Positions 6,108-12,886 of a stretch of 13,341 nucleotides of DNA are shown here, one piece after another (the first letter of the stretch is position 1; every line of letters begins with the position of its first letter). Both the position numbers and the translations under genes were made by a program. Origin of the DNA: an uncultured bacterium (GTDB lineage: Bacteria; Cyanobacteriota; Vampirovibrionia; Gastranaerophilales; Gastranaerophilaceae); NCBI GenBank assembly GCA_900551675.1, contig URXH01000055.1:1-13341 (forward strand), in the 5' to 3' direction. A model generated the notes under the pieces. It saw only the letters and a list, made by a program, of their open reading frames with translations. It searched no databases and had not been told where the DNA came from.

Positions 6108-7265
6108 TTATATCATCTTTAATATATATTCTTTTGTTTTATTTCTAATATTTTCATCAACTGTAAAAATTTCATCAATGGAGGGATTTTCAATAACTTT
6201 ATGTTCATCACACATTTTTTTAGTAATTTCATAGATATTATAAAGTTTTATTTTTCCGGCCAAAAATGCAAATACAGCTTCTTCATTTGCTGCGTTCATG
6301 CATACAGTTGCAGTTCCGCCTGTTTTTCCCATATCATAAGCAAGTTTTATGGTGGGGAATTTTTCGTAATCAGGTTTTTCAAAATCAAGTCTTGCAATTT
6401 CGGCAAAGCTGAAGCTCTTTGATTTAATTCCTTCAAATCTTTCAGGGTAAGTAATTGCATACTGAATAGGAATGTGCATGCTCGGAAGACCTAATTGTGC
6501 AATAACACTTCCGTCAACATATTCTATTGCGGAATGCACAATACTCTGAGGATGAACAACAACATCTATGTTGTCATAGTCAAATCCGAATAAATGATGA
6601 GCCTCAATTATTTCCAATCCTTTATTCATCAAAGTTGCGCTGTCAACAGTAATTTTTTTGCCCATATTCCATCTTGGGTGTGCAAGAGCCTGTTCCACTG
6701 TGGCATTTTTCATATCTTCAATAGATTTGTGAAGGAACGGGCCTCCTGATGCTGTAATGATAAGTTTATCAACCAGATTTATATCTTTAATACATTGATG
6801 AATTGCGCAATGCTCACTATCCACAGGAATAATTTTTACTCCGTGTTTTTTTGCTTCTCCCATTACAATATCACCTGCCATAACAAGTGTTTCTTTGTTT
6901 GCAAGTGCGATATCAATACCGTTTTTGATAGCGGTTAATGTCGGGCGGAGTCCGATTTTACCTGAGCAGGCTACAAGTATTATATCATTTTCTTTATTTG
7001 AACAAATTTGTTCTAAGCCTTCTGTACTATGAAGGATTGTTACTTCCTCACTCCAACTCTCTCCTGCACTGGACAAGGGCGCATTTGAGCAGATATATTT
7101 CGGTTTAAATTTTTCAGCCTGTTTTTTTAAAAGTTCTACATTGTTACCGCCGGCAAGAGCAATAATTTCGAATTTATCTTTTAATTTTTCAATAACTTCC
7201 AGTGCCTGACGACCGATAGAACCTGTGGAACCAATTATACTTATTTTTCTCTTCTTATTTCCCAT
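6108..7265 (-). CDS. dxr: 1-deoxy-D-xylulose 5-phosphate reductoisomerase
   Basis: DXR converts DXP to MEP with NADPH, the first committed step of the MEP isoprenoid pathway, in the cytoplasm. The 385-residue product is of normal length. The N-terminal Rossmann motif is IGSTGSIGRQAL (residues 11-22), followed by ALANKETLVMAG. Metal ligands are visible as Asp149 and Glu151 in VDSEH and Glu218 in LMNKGLEIIEA. The substrate-loop region is HPRWNMGKKITVDSATLMN, and HPQSIVHS and MHIPIQYAITYP follow. The ATG lacks a Shine-Dalgarno sequence. A TATAAT box (7272-7277 on the minus strand) ends only six bases from it, which suggests a leaderless or nearly leaderless mRNA. It is isolated by terminators on both sides, so it is probably monocistronic. 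Confidence 0.97.
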   Translation of the reverse strand: MGNKKRKISIIGSTGSIGRQALEVIEKLKDKFEIIALAGGNNVELLKKQAEKFKPKYICSNAPLSSAGESWSEEVTILHSTEGLEQICSNKENDIILVACSGKIGLRPTLTAIKNGIDIALANKETLVMAGDIVMGEAKKHGVKIIPVDSEHCAIHQCIKDINLVDKLIITASGGPFLHKSIEDMKNATVEQALAHPRWNMGKKITVDSATLMNKGLEIIEAHHLFGFDYDNIDVVVHPQSIVHSAIEYVDGSVIAQLGLPSMHIPIQYAITYPERFEGIKSKSFSFAEIARLDFEKPDYEKFPTIKLAYDMGKTGGTATVCMNAANEEAVFAFLAGKIKLYNIYEITKKMCDEHKVIENPSIDEIFTVDENIRNKTKEYILKMI

Positions 7266-7271
7266 AAGTTT

Positions 7272-7277
7272 ATTATA
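7272..7277 (-). promoter_or_regulatory. -10 box immediately upstream of dxr
   Basis: A perfect TATAAT on the minus strand ends six bases before the dxr ATG, so transcription would start at or next to the A of the start codon. No convincing -35 hexamer lies at 16-18 bases; that position falls in the terminator hairpin of the preceding hydrogenase gene. The alternative is read-through from the hydrogenase gene. Confidence 0.45.
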
Positions 7278-7281
7278 GTAT

Positions 7282-7311
7282 AAAAAGCGGGATTGTATGT
7301 CCCGCTTTTTT
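7282..7311 (-). terminator. Rho-independent terminator after the group-B hydrogenase gene
   Basis: An 11-bp stem AAAAAGCGGGA (7282-7292) / TCCCGCTTTTT (7300-7310) has a 7-base loop and, on the minus strand, ends in a T-tract. It lies six bases beyond the stop codon of the hydrogenase gene and separates it from dxr. It is symmetrical, so it could also act on the other strand. Confidence 0.92.
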
Positions 7312-7316
7312 GTTAA

Positions 7317-8789
7317 TTATTCAATCTGTTCTTTAATTGATTTACTTTCACTTACGTATGTATTAACTTGTTTTAAGGCAGGTTTCATTGCGTTTATTGT
7401 TGAATTACCGCCTAAGCATCCGCCAGTGCAAGCCATAACTTCAATAAGGTTACCTAATTCACACATGCCGTTTTTAGCATATTTTTTTAAATCTCTTACA
7501 GATTGTTTTGTAAGTCCGTCAACTAAAACAACATGTGCAGGAATTTCTTCAGGAAGCATAGTTTCAACAGCTTTGGCAACACCGCCTGTTACGCAGTAAT
7601 TTCTTCCTTCCGCTGAAGCCTGTGTTTTAAATTCGCTTTCATTACATTCAGCGACTTGAATTCCCAGAGCAATCATCCAGGCACCGATTTCTTCATAGTT
7701 CAGTACATAATCCACGTTAGGATTATTTAATGCTTCACGTTTTTTTGCAACACAAGGACTGAAAAATACTGTAACTGCATCCGGATTTTCACGTTTTACA
7801 ATTTCTGCGGTATAGTACATTGGAGTTTTTGTATCTGAACGGAAAGGTTTCATTTCCGGAATATGTTTGTCTACAAGCTCATTGTATCCTGCACAGCAAG
7901 AAGTAGTCATAAACTCTTCTCCGTTTTCAAGTCTTTCAACAAATTCATGTGCTTCGGTTTTTGTTGTAACATCAGCCCCCTGAGCAACTTCATAAACATC
8001 TGTAAAACCGAGCTGCATTATAGCTTCTTTAAGCTGCTGGGGTTTGCAGGGAAGTTGACCGAACATTGCAGGAGCAACCATTGCTATAACTTTTTTGTCT
8101 GATTTGATATTTTTTAGCACATCAATAATCTGACTTTTTTCGTGGACTGCGCCGAACGGGCAGGCTGATGCGCATTTGCCGCATGAAATACATTTGTCAA
8201 AATCAATTTTTGCATGACCGTTTTCATCTTTTGCAATAGCTCCGACAGGGCAGGCACTTTCGCATGGAACAATAATTTTTTGTATTGCCTGATAAGGACA
8301 AACCTGAACACACATTCCACAATTTTTACATTTTTCAGGATCAATTACAGATTTGCCGTTTTGGATTGAAATAGCGCCAAATTTACAGGTATTTACACAG
8401 GGTCGTGCAACACATCCCTGACATAAATCTGTTACATAAATTCTGGAAGGAACACACCCCTTGCAAGCAGTTGTTAAAACAGTCAAAGGATGTTCTTCCG
8501 GAACTTCTCTTTTTTCTGCTTTTTCGGCCAAGTCTGAAAGCAGAACGCTGTCATCGGTTTCTTCAATAGAAAAACCAAGACCCGCAATCGCTCTGTCTCT
8601 TAAAATAGCACGTTCTTTAAAAATGCAGCATCTGTAATTGGGAACATCACTGTTTTTCGGGCGCATTGCATAAGGAATTAACCTTGTGTTTTCTTCAAAA
8701 TTATCATTTAAATAAGCTTTTATTAATCTAACCAGAATTTCCCTTTTTAAATGTGATGTTTGTTTTGGTGTGTTGCTATTCATCGCCAT
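7317..8789 (-). CDS. [FeFe] hydrogenase, group-B-like (monomeric, ferredoxin-type N-terminus)
   Basis: It probably reduces protons or oxidises H2 with a ferredoxin partner in the cytoplasm. The 490-residue product has an N-terminal region with NYRCCIFKERAILRDRA, typical of group B1/B3 enzymes. A cysteine-rich section follows: Cys109/112, Cys123/126/131/135, Cys154/157/160/164, Cys176/180 and Cys200/203/206/210, enough for several [4Fe-4S] clusters. The H-cluster domain has L1 TTSCCAGY (Cys298-Cys299), L2 SPCVAKKREA (Cys346) and L3 VMACTGGCLGG (Cys454, Cys458). All four H-cluster cysteine ligands and the proton-relay Cys298 are present, so it should be catalytic. L1 has Ala where the usual TSCCP has Pro, and L2 has Ser where many enzymes have Met. 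AGAGG precedes the ATG. It has its own candidate promoter and terminator. The subgroup is inferred from motifs, not from a tree. Confidence 0.88.
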   Translation of the reverse strand: MAMNSNTPKQTSHLKREILVRLIKAYLNDNFEENTRLIPYAMRPKNSDVPNYRCCIFKERAILRDRAIAGLGFSIEETDDSVLLSDLAEKAEKREVPEEHPLTVLTTACKGCVPSRIYVTDLCQGCVARPCVNTCKFGAISIQNGKSVIDPEKCKNCGMCVQVCPYQAIQKIIVPCESACPVGAIAKDENGHAKIDFDKCISCGKCASACPFGAVHEKSQIIDVLKNIKSDKKVIAMVAPAMFGQLPCKPQQLKEAIMQLGFTDVYEVAQGADVTTKTEAHEFVERLENGEEFMTTSCCAGYNELVDKHIPEMKPFRSDTKTPMYYTAEIVKRENPDAVTVFFSPCVAKKREALNNPNVDYVLNYEEIGAWMIALGIQVAECNESEFKTQASAEGRNYCVTGGVAKAVETMLPEEIPAHVVLVDGLTKQSVRDLKKYAKNGMCELGNLIEVMACTGGCLGGNSTINAMKPALKQVNTYVSESKSIKEQIE

Positions 8790-8825
8790 ATATTTTATAC
8801 CTCTTTACTATTCCATATATTATTT

Positions 8826-8853
8826 ATTATGGCATGAACATGAAATTTTTCAA
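8826..8853 (-). promoter_or_regulatory. Candidate promoter for the group-B hydrogenase gene
   Basis: On the minus strand TTGAAA (8853-8848) and CATAAT (8831-8826) are separated by 16 bases. Transcription would start near 8820 and leave a leader of about 30 bases containing the AGAGG ribosome binding site. It lies downstream of the palindromic terminator-like repeat, so the gene looks independently expressed. Confidence 0.5.
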
Positions 8854-8873
8854 AAAATTTTTGTTAACTATAT

Positions 8874-8940
8874 TTAAAAAGCCATTTTATTATGTCATTC
8901 TGAACTCGTTTCAGAATCTCAATATAAAATGGCTTTTTAA
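8874..8940. repeat. Palindromic intergenic repeat, probably also a bidirectional terminator
   Basis: A perfect 17-bp outer stem (8874-8890 with 8924-8940; core AAAAAGCCATTTTAT) encloses a second 8-bp hairpin ATTCTGAA (8897-8904) / TTCAGAAT (8910-8917) with loop CTCGT. The inner part resembles a GTCATTCTGAACT...TTTCAGAATCTC palindrome that I recall as a dispersed intergenic repeat in several unrelated bacterial genomes. The stem ends in T-tracts on both strands. It lies 20 bases beyond the stop of the [2Fe-2S] gene, so it probably ends the hydS transcript. Confidence 0.8.
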
Positions 8941-8959
8941 CAAATTATTTTAAGACTGA

Positions 8960-9217
8960 TTATTTTAATTTTTCATCAATCGCTTTTAGAACTTTTTCAA
9001 CAGTAGCTTCTTTAATTACGTCGTCATTGACTTTTACATAAGGTGCTTTTGAAAATTCCCAGTCAATTGAACATAAACCTAAGCAGGGAACACCTGAAAC
9101 TTCTACTTTATCACCATATTTTTTAGGAACAGTTTCAATCAATTCCTGCAAATTTGATGAACCCATCACAAAACATGTTGTTCCCAAACATACTTTAACA
9201 CTTACTTTTTCACTCAT
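8960..9217 (-). CDS. Thioredoxin-like [2Fe-2S] ferredoxin (NuoE C-terminal-type)
   Basis: This 85-residue protein has the thioredoxin-like [2Fe-2S] pattern: Cys10 and Cys15 (CLGTTC), then Cys45 and Cys49 (CLGLC), all four cluster ligands. It corresponds to the C-terminal domain of NuoE/HydC without the N-terminal helical domain. Such stand-alone proteins usually carry electrons in NADH dehydrogenase-like or [FeFe]-hydrogenase complexes. The end of the fold, APYVKVNDDVIKEATVEKVLKAI, is typical. It follows the phosphatase gene by 81 bases, and a purine-rich AGAAAGGG tract precedes the ATG. The partner is uncertain because no NuoF-like gene is in the window. A palindromic repeat/terminator follows. 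Confidence 0.9.
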   Translation of the reverse strand: MSEKVSVKVCLGTTCFVMGSSNLQELIETVPKKYGDKVEVSGVPCLGLCSIDWEFSKAPYVKVNDDVIKEATVEKVLKAIDEKLK

Positions 9218-9298
9218 TTTTCTTTCTACCCTTTCTATTAACCTTTGTTATACTTTTCTATATTTTCACCAGAGGCTTTGCCTTCTTTTTTACCCTGC

Positions 9299-10462
9299 TT
9301 ACATATACTGTATATTGACCTTTTTGAAATATTTATCCTGCAGTACATTTGCCATTTTTTTTATGATGTTTTTCCTGATTTCAATTTCTATCGGAAGAGC
9401 AGGATCGTAATGTGCCTGATTTAGTTTTGCACCCACCATGAATGTAATGCAGTCGCTATCTAATAAGAATTTTACCAGCTTTCCTGCCGCATTGTCAATA
9501 TCAGGTGTATTTGCTTCTAAATATTCCAGCGTTTTTGTAAGGGTTAAAATTCCTTCTGTTACAAGATCAACACCTTCCATATAAGAGCACGCGGGAAGTT
9601 TTCCTATACTTATTGTTGTATCCATCGTTATGGGGCGGTTTAATTCCCGCGAAATAAGATTTGCGGTTGTACCGCCGGCTATTGCCTTTTTGCCTTTAAA
9701 ATTAGCAAACATTTTTGCATATTCTGAATCTTTTTCCTGATGATAAGGAGGACCTGTGAATACCAGTGCTTCTCTAGGTTCTCTAAAATATAACACACAC
9801 GCTGAAATATCGTCTTTCGGCAGTCTGTCTGTTTCAATATTTCGGGCTTGATTGATAACATACTGAGAAAGTTCTGTACTTGAAATATCAGGATGTTCAG
9901 TTAATTTATCGCGCAAAATAGTAATTAAGCCTTCTCTTCTTAAACCCAGTTTCAATCGTCCGCCACCAAGCCCGGACTGGGTTACGCCATCAGAGCAAAA
10001 AATCAGTCTGTCTCCGAGTTTCAAATTTATTTTATAAACTTTTAAACATCTGTTTTTAAAAGTTTTAGAAGGTATTGATCTGAATTCGGGTTTCATCACT
10101 TCATTATCTCTTATCCAGATGAATTCGGGATTTCCTTCTTCTACGATTTTTGCATCACCGTCATCATTAACTTCTATTGCAGAGAATGTTGAATAACTTA
10201 TTTTTCTTACCTGGCAAACTGGAAGTGAATTCATTATGATTTCTGCAGCTTTGCTTATCGGAATCTGGTCGCCTTCAATAAATTTTAAAAGCATAGTTGC
10301 AGTCATGCAGGATAATATATTGGCCTTGATTCCGCTTCCAAGGCCGTCTGAAAGGACAGCGATAAGCTTTGCCTCATCAGGGTATCTTTTAGATATAAAA
10401 TAGTCCCCGTAGGCATTCTGATTATATTTTTTCATTTGGCTGCAATCAATGTCTATGAACAT
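9299..10462 (-). CDS. SpoIIE/PP2C-type Ser/Thr phosphatase, hydrogenase-associated
   Basis: It probably dephosphorylates a Ser/Thr-phosphorylated partner, with HydS as the likely upstream sensor. Residues about 1-230 form a SpoIIE-like PPM/PP2C domain. The metal-binding acids are Asp20 (YGDYF), Asp39 in SDGLGSG, Asp158 in CSDGVTQSG and Asp217-Asp218 in KDDIS. Residues about 235-387 form an additional domain with GGTTANLISREL, VTEGILTLTKTLEYL and VGAKLNQAHYDPALP. I recall the same tail in phosphatases next to sensory hydrogenases; its function is unknown to me. No membrane segment is seen. No Shine-Dalgarno precedes the ATG, and the gene starts 38 bases after hydS, so coupling is likely. A 19-base palindrome lies in the gap. 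Confidence 0.88.
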   Translation of the reverse strand: MFIDIDCSQMKKYNQNAYGDYFISKRYPDEAKLIAVLSDGLGSGIKANILSCMTATMLLKFIEGDQIPISKAAEIIMNSLPVCQVRKISYSTFSAIEVNDDGDAKIVEEGNPEFIWIRDNEVMKPEFRSIPSKTFKNRCLKVYKINLKLGDRLIFCSDGVTQSGLGGGRLKLGLRREGLITILRDKLTEHPDISSTELSQYVINQARNIETDRLPKDDISACVLYFREPREALVFTGPPYHQEKDSEYAKMFANFKGKKAIAGGTTANLISRELNRPITMDTTISIGKLPACSYMEGVDLVTEGILTLTKTLEYLEANTPDIDNAAGKLVKFLLDSDCITFMVGAKLNQAHYDPALPIEIEIRKNIIKKMANVLQDKYFKKVNIQYM

Positions 10463-10480
10463 AATAATTTGTTTAATGGC

Positions 10481-10499
10481 TGAAAAATTTAATTTTTCA
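10481..10499. repeat. Short perfect palindrome between hydS and the phosphatase gene
   Basis: TGAAAAATT (10481-10489) and AATTTTTCA (10491-10499) are reverse complements around a single T. As RNA it would form a weak A/U hairpin just upstream of a start codon that lacks a Shine-Dalgarno sequence; as DNA it could be an operator. It may also arise by chance in AT-rich sequence. Confidence 0.4.
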
Positions 10500-10500
10500 A

Positions 10501-12237
10501 CTATTCAACTTTTTCTCCTTCTTGCTTAGTAGTAGTTTCATTATCTTCATAATCCTCAGCAATGGAGCTTAGAAGCGTTTCTGTTTCTACCATGTGTTCT
10601 CCCAACAGGCAGGCAATTTCCTGAACTATTGAAATATTTTTTGAAATAACTTCATGTGCTTTTTGCGAAATTTTTTCTCTGTTAGTCTCTACAGATGTTA
10701 CATCTGTGATTACAGCGCCCACAATTTCGTTTTCTTCAATTGTGAAGGCCGAAATGTCATAAAGTCTGTTTTTTACATGATAACGCTCTTTATGAATATC
10801 TTTACCTGTTTTAAGAATCGTTTTGAATATGTCTGCAAAATCAACAATCCTGTCTATTGCAGCGCCTGCAAGTCCATCAGGACGTGTTTTAAATACTTCA
10901 TACATGTCTCCTGTAAACATTTTCATAAAACTGTCATTTGCTTCAAGAATATTCAAATTATTATCTACCATAACAACTGCTGCCGGCATACATCTAATCA
11001 TTGCAGCAGCTTTTCTCATCGCAATCTTTCTCATATAAGAGACGCACATAGAAGGTTCTGCATCACCGTCAAGGAGAGCTTTTGCTAAATCTCTGCAGGT
11101 TGCATAACCGCAGCCGCCGCAGTTGAGTTCATCATCTACAGTGTGTTTGCCTATTCTTTTAAGTGTTGCCAGAATATCTTCAAGCGGATATTCTTTTGTA
11201 ACCACTTTGCATGGTTTCATTTCATAATCAACAACTGTTGAAGGTTTTTGGGGGATGCAGTCTCTATTTTTTACTTTTGATAAAACATCAGATACAATAG
11301 AAAGGCTGGCTTTTTTAGTAGAAATACAAGGCCCGCCGATACATCCGCCTTCGCAGGCTAATGCTTCTACAAAAATAGTTTTTTGAATTGATTTTGGGTC
11401 AAGATTATTCAATGCCTTTTCAAAAGCATGGAGTCCGCATACATCTATTAATTGTATATCTCGTTTGACTCCGATGCGTCTTAATGTTTCGTTCATTCCG
11501 CCGTCTATCGGGTAAAGGCTTCCTTCAAATGCAGAATATGGAACAAACATGTTTTTGTCATCGGACACAATTCCCGAAATATCGAGCGCTTCGTCATGAA
11601 TCCAGATTTTAAGTTCGTCAAAGGTAAGTGCAACATCAATCAAGTCAGTATAAGAGGCTTCATTTTTTTTGCCGATACAGGGTCCTATGAACACTATTGA
11701 AATATCATTGCCGTATTTTTCTCTCAAAATTTTTGCATGCGTCATGGCAGGAGAGCCGATAGGAGTTATGCAGTTTAGAAATTCCGGCCTGTAATGTCTT
11801 ATATAGTCAACAATTACCGGGCATGCGCTTGATATAAAAAGTCCTTTTTCGGAATCATTTAAAATTTCTGCAGTTTTAATAGAAACCTCCTGAGCGCCGA
11901 GAGCTGTCTCCGAGACTTCACTAAACCCGAGTTTTTTCAGTATTGAAATCATTTTTTTAGGAGAATAATCAAAAACACCGCTCCAGGAAGGCGCAAGGGA
12001 TACAAATACTTGTTTTTTTGCCAGGATTAAATTTTTTGCCTGTGCAATATCATTTCGCACGCGTTTTGCATTGGATGGACAGGTTTTAACACAGTTCCCG
12101 CATGCAATACATTTTTCCGGAATAACTGATGCGTGCCCGTTTTCTATTTTAATCGCTTTTACGGGACACTCCCTTATACATTTGTAACAGTCATGACATT
12201 CATTGATTAATGTATAGACCGGATAATGACTATCCAT
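10501..12237 (-). CDS. hydS: Sensory-type [FeFe] hydrogenase with PAS domain (group C, HydS-like)
   Basis: It is probably an H2/redox sensor rather than a bulk hydrogenase. The 578-residue protein has four regions. Two ferredoxin motifs come first (Cys14/17/20/24 and Cys43/46/49/53). An H-cluster domain follows, with L1 SSACP (Cys139), L2 GPCIGKKNEA (Cys187) and L3 ALACEGGCIGG (Cys295, Cys299). A 4Fe-4S domain of the CGGCGYATC type comes next (Cys373/376/381/398), then a PAS domain (about 408-515) and a C-terminal helical region. L1 has Ala138 where catalytic enzymes have the proton-relay cysteine, as reported for sensory HydS of Thermotoga maritima. No kinase or cyclase domain is present, so output is probably by contact with the adjacent phosphatase. 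GGAG sits ten bases before the ATG. PAS-containing hydrogenases of this layout also occur in the hfs operon of Thermoanaerobacterium. Confidence 0.88.
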   Translation of the reverse strand: MDSHYPVYTLINECHDCYKCIRECPVKAIKIENGHASVIPEKCIACGNCVKTCPSNAKRVRNDIAQAKNLILAKKQVFVSLAPSWSGVFDYSPKKMISILKKLGFSEVSETALGAQEVSIKTAEILNDSEKGLFISSACPVIVDYIRHYRPEFLNCITPIGSPAMTHAKILREKYGNDISIVFIGPCIGKKNEASYTDLIDVALTFDELKIWIHDEALDISGIVSDDKNMFVPYSAFEGSLYPIDGGMNETLRRIGVKRDIQLIDVCGLHAFEKALNNLDPKSIQKTIFVEALACEGGCIGGPCISTKKASLSIVSDVLSKVKNRDCIPQKPSTVVDYEMKPCKVVTKEYPLEDILATLKRIGKHTVDDELNCGGCGYATCRDLAKALLDGDAEPSMCVSYMRKIAMRKAAAMIRCMPAAVVMVDNNLNILEANDSFMKMFTGDMYEVFKTRPDGLAGAAIDRIVDFADIFKTILKTGKDIHKERYHVKNRLYDISAFTIEENEIVGAVITDVTSVETNREKISQKAHEVISKNISIVQEIACLLGEHMVETETLLSSIAEDYEDNETTTKQEGEKVE

Positions 12238-12270
12238 ATTTTATATTCTCCATTTTTAAGATGCTTAACT

Positions 12271-12513
12271 TTAATTTATTAATTTTGTAAGAATTTCTTC
12301 CAGTTTTTTTTCATCTACACTATTGTATTCAACTCCGTTTATTACCACATTTGGCCCCATAGCGCATTTATTTTCACAGCGTGCGCCGGCAAGATCAATT
12401 TCTGCCTCCAGATCGTGAGTTTTTATGAATGCTTCTATAAACGCAAGATTCTGTTGATTTCCGCGGGCAAAGCAGGAACTTCCCATACAAACAGTAATTT
12501 TTATTTTTGCCAT
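12271..12513 (-). CDS. Thioredoxin-like [2Fe-2S] ferredoxin (first gene of the hyd locus)
   Basis: This 80-residue protein carries Cys9 and Cys14 (CMGSSC) and Cys46 and Cys50 (CENKC), the full thioredoxin-like [2Fe-2S] ligand set, and ends with VNGVEYNS-like strand and helix elements (VVINGVEYNSVDEKKLEEIL). The frame extends four codons further to a TTG, but GAGGAAG (12517-12523) is placed for the ATG at 12513, so I use that start. It is a paralogue of the 85-residue protein at 8960-9217 at the other end of the unit. It lies 33 bases ahead of hydS. It may pass electrons to or from HydS; the partner is unproven. A candidate promoter lies just upstream. Confidence 0.9.
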   Translation of the reverse strand: MAKIKITVCMGSSCFARGNQQNLAFIEAFIKTHDLEAEIDLAGARCENKCAMGPNVVINGVEYNSVDEKKLEEILTKLIN

Positions 12514-12539
12514 AAACTTCCTCAAATTCTTATAATAAT

Positions 12540-12566
12540 ATTATACCATATTCAAGATTATATCAA
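12540..12566 (-). promoter_or_regulatory. Candidate promoter for the hydS operon
   Basis: On the minus strand TGGTATAAT forms a perfect extended -10 (TATAAT at 12545-12540), with TTGATA (12566-12561) 15 bases upstream. The leader would be about 20 bases and contain GAGGAAG. The -35 overlaps the stop codon of the XRE remnant, so the regulator-like sequence sits directly upstream of the hyd operon on the same strand. Confidence 0.55.
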
Positions 12567-12823
12567 TAGTTTTTTTTATTATTAAATTCTTCTACTAAAT
12601 TTTTTAATATATTAATTTGATTATCCTGCAATCCTGTTATATCAAGATATTGTTTTTTGCTTATGCCGAGTAGATAATCAGTTGATACGTTAAAAATATA
12701 AGAAAGTTTAATCAGCATATCAAGTGAGGGGTATTTAATACCTGATTCGTATGCGCTGATAATTGACTTTGTTACCCATAAACGCTTGGCAAGCTGCTCC
12801 TGTGTCAGCGATTTTTGTTTTTT
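12563..12823 (-). pseudogene. 5'-truncated XRE-family HTH regulator
   Basis: Read from 12823 down, an open frame of 86 codons encodes a Cro/C1-type helix-turn-helix. It runs KKQKSLTQEQLAKRL, then VTKSIISAYESG, YPSLDMLIKLSYIF and VSTDYLLGI, followed by a helical tail ending FNNKKNY. This covers most of an HTH_3 domain. There is no start codon: an in-frame TAA (12826-12824) lies just upstream, in a T/A homopolymer tract, and neither alternative frame offers an ATG. The first dozen or so residues of a normal XRE protein are missing. It is probably a decayed gene, although a rare start codon or a sequencing error in the T-run cannot be excluded. It lies between the hyd operon promoter and the divergent tRNA gene. 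Confidence 0.75.
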
Positions 12824-12836
12824 TTAATTTTTGGTA

Positions 12837-12865
12837 TGGACTTTTATTTTAAAGTATGTTAATAT
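12837..12865 (+). promoter_or_regulatory. Weak candidate promoter for tRNA-Leu
   Basis: TGGACT (12837-12842) and TAATAT (12860-12865) are 17 bases apart and about 20 bases ahead of the tRNA. Each hexamer matches consensus at four of six positions. It is the best pair in the short gap but is not compelling. Confidence 0.35.
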
Positions 12866-12886
12866 AGAAAGGTATTAAATATTTAT

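Noticed and set aside
5971..6234. Plus-strand open frame running from rpsI through the terminator into dxr
   Set aside because: It overlaps rpsI out of frame, crosses a strong terminator and is antisense to dxr; composition is low-complexity.
10654..11088. Plus-strand 144-codon open frame opposite hydS
   Set aside because: It is an antisense shadow of the PAS and 4Fe-4S region; no start signal or recognisable motif.
12514..12525. TTG start adding four residues to the first [2Fe-2S] protein
   Set aside because: The extra codons coincide with the GAGGAAG ribosome binding site of the ATG at 12513.
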